Of a stretch of 64,000 nt of DNA, positions 1-9,200 are shown one piece after another. This stretch comes from Granulicella sp. L46 (GTDB lineage Bacteria > Acidobacteriota > Terriglobia > Terriglobales > Acidobacteriaceae). The notes under the pieces were generated by a model. It saw only the letters and a list, made by a program, of their open reading frames with translations, searched no databases and had not been told where the DNA came from. Every line of letters starts with the position of its first letter. Position 1 is the first letter of the stretch. The DNA lies in assembly GCF_009765785.1 (NCBI RefSeq), contig NZ_LMUT01000012.1, forward strand, positions 1,015,425 to 1,079,424. Reading direction: 5' to 3'. The position numbers and the translations under genes were made by a program.

Positions 1-1038
1 ACTGGCTTCGACTGCATAGGTGCCGGCGAGGATGGGGATCTCGAACCAGCCGAGCAGAGCGGCGTTGCGCGAGCCGAAGGAGTCGCCGTCGGCGTTGTTA
101 CCGTAGAAGCCGTGGGGGCAGGCTGAGGCTGGCGTACAGGCGAGGTAGTTAGAGGTGTAGGGCTGCCCAGGGTTGCCGGTAAAGCGGAAGCCGGAGATTG
201 AGGACCAGGCTTGAGAGCGATCCTCACCTGCGGTCGTGCCGGACATTGCGGGGTGCGCGGCGACGAGAACGTCCTGGACGTGACTCTGGCCGTCGGAGAA
301 GAGCACGAGACCGGTGATGGTGCCGTAGACGGAGTTGAAGGTGGCGGACGGATAGAGCCACGAGATCCAGGCCTTGTCGTCTGATGTGAGGCCGGCCTGG
401 CTAGTGAGTTGGAAGTACATGATGGGCAAGGCGGCGATGTCAGCGGTGGATGTGCCGCAGGGGTCCACGCCTGGAAGCGAGTGATCGAGACCGAAGAAGT
501 GGCCGAGTTCGTGCAGCATGACTTGGTCCTGCTGCTGCTCGGTGAGATTGGAGCCGCCGGTGAAGACGGACATTGCGCTGACGATGTGTCCGTCTTGACT
601 CAGCTTGCAGGGAGAGGTAAAGCCGATGACGGAGGCGTCGCCGACGAGCTGCGAGAAGAGGCTGCCGTTGCTGTCGAAGATCATGGGCGACTGCTGGCCG
701 CTGTCGCAGGAACCGGTGACGGCGTTGAAGTCGGCGACGGTGGCGACATGGCCGCTGGTGACGCCGAGGATAGGGCCGGTGTTCGTAGCCGAGAGAGCGA
801 CGGTGGGAAGTTGCGTCCAGGCGGCAAAGGCGTTGGCGAGGTCGGCGGTCGCAGTGGCGCTAGAGAGCATACCGAGTGTGCCGCTATCGACGCGGTACTG
901 GACGGGCTGCGCGTTGTTCCAGACGAAGGGCTGACCGTCGACACCAAAAGACGGGCTGCCGACGAGCAAGGGGCCGCCCGCACCGGCAGCGAGGGAGCTC
1001 AGAAGGAGGACAGTGGCGCAGAGCAGAGTGCGCTTCAT
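1..1038 (-). CDS. Secreted matrixin-like zinc metalloprotease (C-terminus cut by window edge)
   Basis: Reading the minus strand from the ATG at 1038 gives 346 codons with no stop before the window edge, so the C-terminus is missing. Residues 1-20 form a Sec signal peptide. Residues 176-186 read HELGHFFGLDH, the extended zinc motif HExxHxxGxxH of metzincins, with E177 as general base; M207 in ALPIMYF is a likely Met-turn. Residues before it resemble the N-terminal part of a matrixin fold. From about residue 236 (GTITGLVLFSDG) a carboxypeptidase-regulatory-like beta-sandwich appears to begin. The start codon overlaps the stop of the upstream gene by ATGA, so the two are translationally coupled. 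The protein should be exported and cut peptides outside the cytoplasm; substrate unknown. The metalloprotease call is firm, the exact peptidase family (M10-like versus M43-like) is not. Confidence 0.85.
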   Translation of the reverse strand, partial: MKRTLLCATVLLLSSLAAGAGGPLLVGSPSFGVDGQPFVWNNAQPVQYRVDSGTLGMLSSATATADLANAFAAWTQLPTVALSATNTGPILGVTSGHVATVADFNAVTGSCDSGQQSPMIFDSNGSLFSQLVGDASVIGFTSPCKLSQDGHIVSAMSVFTGGSNLTEQQQDQVMLHELGHFFGLDHSLPGVDPCGTSTADIAALPIMYFQLTSQAGLTSDDKAWISWLYPSATFNSVYGTITGLVLFSDGQSHVQDVLVAAHPAMSGTTAGEDRSQAWSSISGFRFTGNPGQPYTSNYLACTPASACPHGFYGNNADGDSFGSRNAALLGWFEIPILAGTYAVEAS

Positions 1039-1688
1039 CGGACGGCTCCCGGACTCTGGACGAGGAGATGGACGGACTCCTTAAGGGCGGTGAGGGGGAT
1101 GGGGCCTCGCTGGAACGACTGCACAGTGGCGCGGGATTTTGCCGAGAGTTTGCCCGCATTCAGTGCGCCCGAGCGAACGACATTGTCGAAGAGGCCGGAG
1201 TTCTGGTTGGCGTTGATGGCGTAGTCCTGGCCGTCGGCGCCCTTTACGACGCGAAACCGGCCCTGCTGAAGACCAACCGGAGTGATGAAGCCGAGAGGGG
1301 TGGGGCCGTTGAGGAAGAGCAGAACTTCATCGCCCAGGTGGTAGCCGGCGTGGTCGGAGATGTCGCGGACGTCCCAGAGGAATTCGCGGAAGGTGAAGGT
1401 GGTCGGCGCCTGACCTTTGAGGACGTCGTCGACTGCAAGAGTGAGGACGAGGGTCTGGAGATGGTTGTAGCGTGGGTCGGGCTCAACGGTCGCGGAGACG
1501 ACGCGGCCTTGGATGATCTGGCCGGCGTTCGAGCTGAGATCGGCGAGATTGCGCGGCAACGTAATGGCTCCGCGCTGCGCATGAGCAGCCGAGGAAACAC
1601 AAAAGATTGCGGCGAGAGAAACGATGACCGCGACTGTGAAATCGATGGACAGAGTCCGGCCGAGTGCTCGGGATTTTGTGACCCGCAT
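1035..1688 (-). CDS. Secreted protein of unknown function, coupled to metalloprotease
   Basis: 217 aa. An N-terminal hydrophobic segment (about residues 17-36, ending AHAQ) is a signal peptide with an Ala-x-Ala type cleavage site. The mature part is mostly beta-rich: an early stretch, IIQGRVVSATVEPDPR, looks like a small beta-barrel opening, followed by VLTLAVDDVLKG and GDEVLLFLNG, a pattern I associate with exported proteins that accompany matrixin-like proteases in Acidobacteria, though I cannot name a family. AGGAA lies upstream of the ATG. Its stop codon overlaps the metalloprotease start by 4 nt, so both are probably made together; it could be a chaperone, inhibitor or substrate-recognition partner, which is inference from context only. 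Confidence 0.75.
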   Translation of the reverse strand: MRVTKSRALGRTLSIDFTVAVIVSLAAIFCVSSAAHAQRGAITLPRNLADLSSNAGQIIQGRVVSATVEPDPRYNHLQTLVLTLAVDDVLKGQAPTTFTFREFLWDVRDISDHAGYHLGDEVLLFLNGPTPLGFITPVGLQQGRFRVVKGADGQDYAINANQNSGLFDNVVRSGALNAGKLSAKSRATVQSFQRGPIPLTALKESVHLLVQSPGAVR

Positions 1689-1801
1689 ACCTGATTCCTG
1701 CTATGGTTCGATTTCTTGATTGGGAGAATTTATAGCATAACAGCCTTGGCGGCGTCGAACAGCTTTGCTATGCATGCGGCGTATAACCTGGGCACGAGAG
1801 A

Positions 1802-1807
1802 TATAAT
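1802..1807 (+). promoter_or_regulatory. Perfect -10 hexamer just upstream of kinase start
   Basis: TATAAT sits 10 nt before the ATG at 1818, with no Shine-Dalgarno between. The placement would start transcription about 4 nt before the ATG, giving a nearly leaderless mRNA. No good -35 hexamer is visible at the right distance, so this is a candidate only. Confidence 0.35.
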
Positions 1808-1817
1808 CCGCCTCACG

Positions 1818-4382
1818 ATGTCTTTGTCCGCAGGCACACAGCTGGACGGATATGAAATACTCGGCCTCCTCGGTTCGGGAGGAATGGGCGAGGTATATCG
1901 CGCTCTAGACCCTGTTTTGAAACGAGAAGTGGCAATCAAGGTCCTGCCCGCCTCGGTTGCGCAAAATCTTGAACGCCTGCGGCGTTTCGAACTCGAGGCG
2001 CAGGCCACGGCAGCCCTGGATCACCCCAACATTCTCTCAATCTACCGTTTTGGCATATTCGAGGGCGCCCCCTATCTGGTCTCGGCGTTGTTGGAGGGGA
2101 CTACCTTGCGCCAGCTAATTGAGCAAGGGCCGCTGTCGGTTCGCAGGACGATTGACATCAGTGTCCAAGTCGCACATGGATTAGCCGCCGCGCACGAGAA
2201 GGGTATTGTGCATCGCGACCTGAAGCCAGAAAATCTATTCGTAACCAAAAGCGGTGTAAGCAAAATTCTGGATTTCGGTCTAGCAAAATTGATGCAGGCT
2301 CCGGCCGAGTCTGGTGGTAACGCGCCGACTCTCGCTCAAGGAACTGATCCCGGCCTGACCATGGGCACCGCCGGGTACATGGCGCCCGAACAGGTGCGCG
2401 GGCATGCGGTTGACCATCGCACCGACGTGTTCGCATTCGGCCCTGTCCTGTATGAGATGCTTTCAGGCAGACGGGCCTTCCACCGTTCGACTGCAGCGGA
2501 GACAATGACCGCGGTCCTGCACGAAGATCCGCCGGCCCTCTCGCAGTTCGCACAGAATACGCCACCAGGGTTACAGCGAGTGCTGCAGCGCTGTCTCGAA
2601 AAAAATCCCGACCAACGCTTCCAGTCCGCGTCAGATCTAGCCTTCGCGCTCGAAGCTCTGTCGGACTCGAGTGGATCGTCATTCGTGCCCGTAGCAGCGC
2701 CGGCTCGACTTTGGTCGCGAAAATCTACCTTGTGGTCGACAGCAATAATCACCGTTCTTGCGGCGACGTTCATCGTTTACTCCGTGATTGCAAGCCGGAA
2801 TAAATTCGCGTCCTTGCGCATTTCGGACTACTCCCAAATCACCCATGACGGCAATGTTGGCTCTCTTCGCGGAACCGACGGAACCCGGCTTTATCTGGAT
2901 GGACTCCACGGCCTCGACGAAGTTGCGATATCGGGCGGAGATGTCGCGCCGGTCCATGTCTCCTTATCAGATCCCGTGCTGATGGACGTTTCGCCTGATG
3001 GTTCGAAGTTTCTCGTTGCGTCGTTGACCGGAGCCACGAGCATCTCGCGCCCAATATGGAGTGCCAGTATCCTAGGGGGCTCGCTCCAGTACCTCGTCGT
3101 GGGAACTGACGCATCCTGGTCGCAAGACGGAAGCTCCGTCGTCTACTCGACCCCCGACGGAGGCATCTTCGCAATTCGAAGCGATGGGACTGGCGCGCAT
3201 AAACTGGCGTCCATCGGGGGCCTGGCGAGCTTTCTCGAATGGTCCCCCGATGGCAAGACCATTCGCTTCTCAAAAGACGACCAGCTTTGGGAGATGTCCT
3301 CCAACGGCTCCAATCTCCACCAGTTGCTTCCGAACTGGAAAGATTACTCATGCTGCGGACATTGGAGTCCGGACGGAAACCTCTACTTCTTTAATTCCGG
3401 GGGTCAGCTGTGGGCTCGAGATGAGCGCCATGAACTCTTTCAGCGTTCGCCTCGGCCGCCCGTGCAATTGACGTCGGGCCCCATTGCATGGGGTAATCCA
3501 ATATCCAGCAAAGATGGTAGAAAGATCTTCGTAACGGGTTCAACCCTGCATGGCGAACTGGTCCGCTTCGACGCAAAGACCGGGCAGTTTCAGACCTATC
3601 TCTCCGGCCTTTCGGCGGACAACGTGTCCTTCTCCAAGGATGGGCAGTCCGTCGCATTCACTTCCTATCCGGAAGGTATCCTTTGGAGGTCCCAGCCTGA
3701 CGGTAGCAAACGCATACAACTGAGTCATGCTCCAATGCAGCCAATATTGCCCAGCTGGTCGCCAGACGGCACGCAAATCCTATTTACGGATATCTCTTCT
3801 GACGGCAGTGAGAAGGCGTACATCGTGTCATCTCAGGGCGGCAGCCAGCGGCGTCTTCTGCCTGAAGACAGTGGGTCCGAAACGGATCCGAATTGGTCTC
3901 CGGATGGAAGCAAAGTCGTTTTTTCTACAAGCAGGGAGGGGGGCGCGGATCCGAAGAGCGTCATAAACATTCTCGACCTGGACAGCAAACGCGTTTCCAC
4001 TGTTCCCGGATCGGTCGGTATGTTCTCGCCGCGCTGGTCTCCCGATGGCCGTTCGATCGCTGCCGTGCGCATGAATTCGACCACTTTGAACATTTTCAAC
4101 ATCAAGACCCAACAGTGGTCTACGCCATATAAGGGGGTGGTGGCCTACCTGTCGTGGTCCAAGGACGGCCAGCGGATTTACTTTATGAATTTCCAGGAGA
4201 GCCCAGCTGTGTTTCGAATCAGGGTGGCAGATGGTGTAGTCGACCGCATCGCCGACATCAAGAACCTCCACTACACGGGAAATACCGGGATGTGGATGGG
4301 ACTGGATCCAACCGATGCGCCGCTATTTCTTCGTAATCTGGGCACGCGTGATGTTTACGCCCTGAGCCTGGAAGAAAAATAG
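1818..4382 (+). CDS. Membrane Ser/Thr protein kinase with C-terminal PD40/TolB-like propeller
   Basis: 854 aa from the ATG at 1818, chosen because MSLSAGTQLDGYEIL is the usual opening of acidobacterial PknB-like kinases; an in-frame ATG at 1716 would add 34 residues. Kinase landmarks are all present: glycine loop GSGGMGEVY (19-27), K41 of VAIK, HRDLKPEN (132-139), DFG (152-154), APE (189-191) and D203. One transmembrane helix follows (about 306-326). The rest is a propeller built from roughly nine PD40-type repeats with the signature W-S-x-D-G (for example WSPDGKTIRFS, WSPDGTQILF, WSPDGSKVVF), expected to lie in the periplasm. The layout, cytoplasmic kinase plus exported sensor propeller, is typical of this phylum. 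Stand-alone on its strand; the ligand and phosphorylation targets cannot be read from the sequence. Confidence 0.92.
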   Translation: MSLSAGTQLDGYEILGLLGSGGMGEVYRALDPVLKREVAIKVLPASVAQNLERLRRFELEAQATAALDHPNILSIYRFGIFEGAPYLVSALLEGTTLRQLIEQGPLSVRRTIDISVQVAHGLAAAHEKGIVHRDLKPENLFVTKSGVSKILDFGLAKLMQAPAESGGNAPTLAQGTDPGLTMGTAGYMAPEQVRGHAVDHRTDVFAFGPVLYEMLSGRRAFHRSTAAETMTAVLHEDPPALSQFAQNTPPGLQRVLQRCLEKNPDQRFQSASDLAFALEALSDSSGSSFVPVAAPARLWSRKSTLWSTAIITVLAATFIVYSVIASRNKFASLRISDYSQITHDGNVGSLRGTDGTRLYLDGLHGLDEVAISGGDVAPVHVSLSDPVLMDVSPDGSKFLVASLTGATSISRPIWSASILGGSLQYLVVGTDASWSQDGSSVVYSTPDGGIFAIRSDGTGAHKLASIGGLASFLEWSPDGKTIRFSKDDQLWEMSSNGSNLHQLLPNWKDYSCCGHWSPDGNLYFFNSGGQLWARDERHELFQRSPRPPVQLTSGPIAWGNPISSKDGRKIFVTGSTLHGELVRFDAKTGQFQTYLSGLSADNVSFSKDGQSVAFTSYPEGILWRSQPDGSKRIQLSHAPMQPILPSWSPDGTQILFTDISSDGSEKAYIVSSQGGSQRRLLPEDSGSETDPNWSPDGSKVVFSTSREGGADPKSVINILDLDSKRVSTVPGSVGMFSPRWSPDGRSIAAVRMNSTTLNIFNIKTQQWSTPYKGVVAYLSWSKDGQRIYFMNFQESPAVFRIRVADGVVDRIADIKNLHYTGNTGMWMGLDPTDAPLFLRNLGTRDVYALSLEEK

Positions 4383-4394
4383 CTTCGCATAAAA

Positions 4395-4512
4395 ATTCGC
4401 GAGCGGACCGCCGAGATTGAAGACCGCGCCATCACCGGTCATTGGGAAGGTGATCTGCTCGCCGGCACCGGCAACAGTCGCAACCTTGGTGGAACGACAT
4501 TCGCGATACAGA
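4395..4512 (+). pseudogene. Frameshifted remnant of an IS30-family transposase
   Basis: Directly after the kinase stop, frame 4395 reads IRERTAEIEDRA then ITGHWEGDLLAGTGNS, which is the conserved segment of IS30 transposases around the first catalytic Asp (HWEGDL). Near 4479 the reading must move by one base; the next frame continues ATLVERHSRY, again the expected IS30 sequence (TLVER-x-x-RY). Only about 118 bp remain, with no start, no rest of the DDE domain and no terminal inverted repeats that I can see. It is therefore a scar of a lost insertion, not a functional gene. The call rests on recognising the family motif on both sides of the frameshift. Confidence 0.8.
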
Positions 4513-4567
4513 AATATTGAACCTGCTGTCGAGTAAAACATGCTGATCATGAAGGCCGCGGGGGCGG

Positions 4568-6013
4568 TTACTTGTAGAAGCGTGTCGCAATGATCTGGGC
4601 GCCGGGATCGGTTGCGCCGATGCTACTGGTTTGAATCAGTAGTTCGAAGGAGGGGAGCGAACCGTTCGGTAGGCGTGCGCGGTCCAGAATGGGACGCATG
4701 TCCGGGGAGTAGAACAGAACATCGGCCGCCGCCTGGGTTGCCGCCATATTCAGTCCCTGGATGATGAGTACATGGCCGCCGCCGTCTAGATTTGGCAAGT
4801 AATCGATTACCCCATAGGTGCGGTTCGCCATCTGGCCTGTACCGTTTAGATATTGCTTCTCCTCATTCCCGTTCGGACGTTCGTTCAGCACCAGCGATTG
4901 ATCGACTGTCGAAGAATATTGCAGTCTGAAGTTCATACGCCCTTCAAAGAGTGAGGCCCAGGGATTCGTGTGGCTCGAGCCGAGAAGAATCACATTCGAG
5001 CTCTTGAGGTCCTCCGCGGTGATGCTACGCGCGTAGCGAATATCCACTCGCCCGGCAGAAAGCTCACGCAATTGCATGAGCTTCGCCGCGATGTTCAAAT
5101 CGACCACGCTTGTGTACCGCTGCTGGCGCAGATCTGCCAGATTCCCCGCATCAATGCCAGGAAGCGATGTCTCGCCGGCGAAGTAGGACCCATTCGCGTA
5201 GGTCTCCAGCGAAATCTGCTTTCCGGTCAGATTCTGCAGAATGCCAAGGCCGCTATCTGCTGGAACGATCAGAGTGCTGCGATCCTTCTGAAACAGCTCG
5301 GCCCAAATCGGATGAGCGATCTCAGAGGCTTGACCGTCGTCTGGACGGTGGGTCGCCGACCAGGCAAATGCCCCCAGGACGCATCCCATCAGCAGACAGA
5401 TCAGTCCTTTCAACCAAACTCCCCACTGCGACCCGGCGTGCTCCATTCGTTGCACTCCCAATTGCGTTAGGGGCCGCATCCCCGCCTCGACCGAACCGGC
5501 TCTTGGCGCGACCCTTTCCGCTGCGACACGATGCGATTCGCCCGGATCGTCATGACCGCTGTCCCCGTTGGTTACAAAGATGGGCACGTACCCTCCGCGC
5601 GGGATCACAATCCTCAGCCGCTCGTGGCTGCCCTCAGACTCAAAGTATTCGTCCATCCGCTTGCGTAGCGTGCGCGCATAGCTGCGGACGATATTGTCTT
5701 CACCCGGGTTATAGTCGGTCGGCCGATTGAAGATGTGGATTCCAATGCGCTGCTCGGAGATGTTGTGAGAGTTTCCCATCAGAGTCTGCTCGCAGATATG
5801 AAGCAGGAACCTGGGTAGCAGGTCCGACCTGCACAGCAGCTTGCTTGCTGCTATGCGACAGGCCAAGTGCCATTCTTCCATGTCTGAGAGGCGGTTCATA
5901 TCCACCGACGGCACCGCCTCCACCATCCCGACAGCACCCCTTGACATCGTTTGATAACCCAAACTCGAGGTGCCCCCGGTGGCCTTCGAAGGCAACTCTT
6001 TCGTTACTGACAT
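4568..6013 (-). CDS. Membrane-anchored winged-helix regulator with periplasmic domain (ToxR/CadC-like layout)
   Basis: 481 aa. Residues about 50-147 contain FNRPTDYNPGEDNIVR, ARTLRKRMDEYF and LRIVIPRGGYVPIF; the order resembles the C-terminal winged helix of OmpR-type regulators (VR-x4-LR-K followed by a beta-hairpin ending in GY). A single transmembrane helix follows (about 203-221, LICLLMGCVLGAFAW). The remaining ~260 residues are periplasmic and include NVILLGSSHTNPWASLFEGRMNF, a segment I have seen in acidobacterial proteins without a named domain. The gene is divergent from the TonB receptor at 6271 and shares a 257-bp intergenic region with it, which suggests it controls that receptor after sensing an exported signal. 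TAGTCT lies 7 nt before the ATG and there is no Shine-Dalgarno, compatible with a leaderless mRNA. DNA binding is inferred from fold similarity. Confidence 0.6.
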   Translation of the reverse strand: MSVTKELPSKATGGTSSLGYQTMSRGAVGMVEAVPSVDMNRLSDMEEWHLACRIAASKLLCRSDLLPRFLLHICEQTLMGNSHNISEQRIGIHIFNRPTDYNPGEDNIVRSYARTLRKRMDEYFESEGSHERLRIVIPRGGYVPIFVTNGDSGHDDPGESHRVAAERVAPRAGSVEAGMRPLTQLGVQRMEHAGSQWGVWLKGLICLLMGCVLGAFAWSATHRPDDGQASEIAHPIWAELFQKDRSTLIVPADSGLGILQNLTGKQISLETYANGSYFAGETSLPGIDAGNLADLRQQRYTSVVDLNIAAKLMQLRELSAGRVDIRYARSITAEDLKSSNVILLGSSHTNPWASLFEGRMNFRLQYSSTVDQSLVLNERPNGNEEKQYLNGTGQMANRTYGVIDYLPNLDGGGHVLIIQGLNMAATQAAADVLFYSPDMRPILDRARLPNGSLPSFELLIQTSSIGATDPGAQIIATRFYK

Positions 6014-6270
6014 GGATACAGACTAGGCTCCGCAAATGAAAATTCGATAAACCGCGTTGAAGCGATAGAAGGATTTGGCCTTGATTTATAGAGGGGTGCG
6101 CAGGGGTATGACCACAGGGCGAGCCCATTTTTCACGCAATCGCACCCTTTCGGTGAACCTGCTTAATCCTGATGATCAAAGGGCTGCCACCAGTGGATGA
6201 AGTGGGTATACCGGCCTCTGGCTGGCTCCACGGAACCATTCGGCACGATTTGCATTATGGAGTGACATTA

Positions 6271-9200
6271 GTGAAACGTCTCAATTTGTTCGTGTCGATT
6301 GTCCTTCTTCTCCTTCTCTCTGCTCCAACTGGGTTCGCGCAGTTTGAGACTGCCTCCGTTCTCGGCTACGTTCGAGACGCGTCAGGCGCTGCCCTGGCCG
6401 GTGCATCCGTGACCCTGATCGACGTGGACACCAAGACCCAGGTAACGGTCGTGGCCAACAGACAGGGGGCTTACGAGTTTCCGGACGTAAAGCTTGGCCA
6501 CTATCAGGTGACCGCCTCGATGAACGGCTTCGACGTTTCGAAGACCGAAGACTTTACCGTGCAGGTCAATGCCCACCAGCGTGTGGACGTGGTCCTCAAG
6601 GTAGGCTCTGCGGCCGAAACCGTCCAGGTGAACGCCGCGGCGGCGCTGCTTGAGACCGACTCCAGCGAGCGCGGCCAGGTCATCAACACCCGGGAGGTCG
6701 AGAACCTGCCGCTCAACGGCCGTGCCTATGCTGACCTGGCCGCACTGGTCCCGGGCGTACGCCGCAACATCCTTGAGAACTCCACCGACTCCAGCCGCGA
6801 CGCCAGCTTCAACGTAAATGGCCAGCGCAGCGAATTCAATAACTTCCTTCTCGACGGTCTCGATAACAACGCCTACGGCACCTCGAATCAAGGCTTCTCG
6901 AATCAAGCAATCCCGCCATCCCCGGACGCCATCAACGAGTTTCGCGTCGAAACCGACAACTACAGCGCCGAGTATGGGCGCTCCGCCGGAGCCGTCATCA
7001 ACGTCAGCATCCGCAGCGGCACCAATAACTTCCATGGCAAGGCCTACGATTATTTGCGCAACACCGTCTTCAACGCGATCGGCCCCTTCACTCCCCCTTC
7101 CAATCCGTTGACCCGCGCAGCACAGAAGCCTGTCCTCATTCGCAATCAGTTCGGCGGCACATTCGGCGGTCCGATTTTCAAAGGTAAGCTCTTCTTCTTC
7201 GCCGACTACGAGGGCACCCGTCAGGTTGTGCACGCCATCAACAGCGCAACGGTTCCCACCGCGGACCAGAACGGCACCAGCGCACTGGCGGTCGGCAACG
7301 GGGGCTATACCTTTCTTTCAGGCCTGGGCACCGAAAGCAATGGCACGCCTGTTCCGTTGGTCAATCCGCTGACCGGTCAAATCTACCCCAACGGAGTGAT
7401 ACCCTTTTCGGATCCTTCGGTCTCCTCCTTCGCGAAAGGTGTGCTCGGCGCGCTGCCCACGCCCAACGTTCCCGGCGATCCGTTCAGCAACAACTATGCC
7501 TCGCTGCCACCCGACACCATCAATGACGACAAGGGCGACATTCGCATGGACTACACGATGAGTCCGAAGACCACCGCATTCTTCCGTTACAGCGAACACC
7601 AGGGCATCATCAACTCGCCGCCAAACATCCAGGGGCCGGCAGGCGGCAACTCCAACGGTACGGTGACTATCTTCAACCAGCAGGCAGCCGGTGGCGTCAC
7701 ACACGCTTTCTCGCAGAATGCAATTCTCGACGCGCGGTTCGCCTTCACTCTTACGGATGGCGGAAAGACTCCCTACGGTGCAAACCTTCCCAGCCTGGAG
7801 ACCGGCATCCCCGGACTCCCAACCGATCCCGCGGTCGTCCGCAGCCTGAATGTGCAGAGCGTGAATACATACTCGCAGTTCGGCAACCAGGGATCCAATC
7901 CCCAATTCCAAAACCCGACGGTGTACAACCCGAAGGTCAACTACACGCTGCTCCGTGGCCGCAACCAACTGAAGTTCGGCTATGAGTTCCAGGCGATCTA
8001 CACGGCCATTGACGACTTCAACCCGGTCTATGGTCAGGACACCTATAACGGCGGCTACAGCTTTACCGGTGGGAGTGCCAGCACCCTCAGCGGCTCCGAT
8101 ACCGGCACGCGCGAAGCCGTCGCTCTCGCAGACTTCCTCTTCGGCGCACGCGACACCTACCAACTCAACAACTTCGTGGTCGTCCATCTGAATCAGCGCG
8201 ACAACTTCATGTATGTGCAGGATGACATCCGCGTGAACTCGCGGCTCACCGTGAACGCCGGCCTCCGCTACGAGTTGGTGACGCCGCAGTGGGAGTCCCA
8301 CAACCTGCTCGCCAACTATGATCCCACGACCCAATCGCTGATCCAGGCGACCAATGGCTCGCTCTACCAACGCGCGCTGGTCAACATGCCCAAGCTGGAC
8401 TTCGCACCGCGGATCGGTCTCGCGTTCCAAGTGGATCCGAAGACGGTCGTTCGCGCCGGGTATGGCATCAACTATGCGCAGTTCAATCGCGAAGGCGGCG
8501 AGAATCTGCTCGTCTATAATCTTCCCGCCATCGTCAACACCTCGGTCACCCAGGTGCCGACCAACGCCTTCCCCGGCATTCGCGGTTCGAACCCCGGGCT
8601 CACAACTTGCACCGCCGCACAGGCGGCCGCACCCTTCAACCCCGCGAACCCGATGCCCTGCTTCTTCACCACTTCGCAGGGATACCCGCTGAATTTCGCG
8701 GACCCGGCCAACGTAACCGCTGCCAGCAATCTTTCGACCCAGGCGCGCTACATTCCAAAGAATCTGCCAACAGGATACGTGCAGAGCTGGCACCTGACCG
8801 TGCAGCGCTCGTTTGGAGCCAATACCACCTTTGAGGTATCGTACGTCGGCGAACATGGCGTGAAGCTGCAGACACTGGCCGACTTGAACCAGGCCGTGCC
8901 CAACGCCATCACCGCAACCTGCAACACCATCACCACCGCCGGCTGCCTTTCCCTGCAGGCTCGCCGTCCCATCCCCATTTTCACAACCATCGAAGAGACG
9001 CTGCCCGCCGGGCTGCTTTACTACAACTCCCTGCAGACAAAACTGGAACACCGAACCGCTCATGGACTTTACCTGCTGAACTCCTTTACGTACTCGCGCG
9101 CCGAAGACAACGCCGCCGGCCACCTCGATACACCAGACAACGACAACTCGCGTATTAACCTCGAGAACCCACTCGGCGAGATCGGCCCCTCAGCCTACAA

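Noticed and set aside
409-1694. Plus-strand open frames over the metalloprotease and its partner
   Set aside because: The minus strand encodes signal peptides and the HELGHFFGLDH motif; the plus frames show no family resemblance.
6249-6262. Possible sigma54 promoter GGCACGATTTGC before the receptor GTG
   Set aside because: GG to GC spacing is 8 nt instead of the required 10.
7318-9123. 601-codon minus-strand open frame inside the TonB receptor
   Set aside because: Antisense shadow of a clearly conserved receptor; low-complexity Val/Gly/Arg-rich text without domains.
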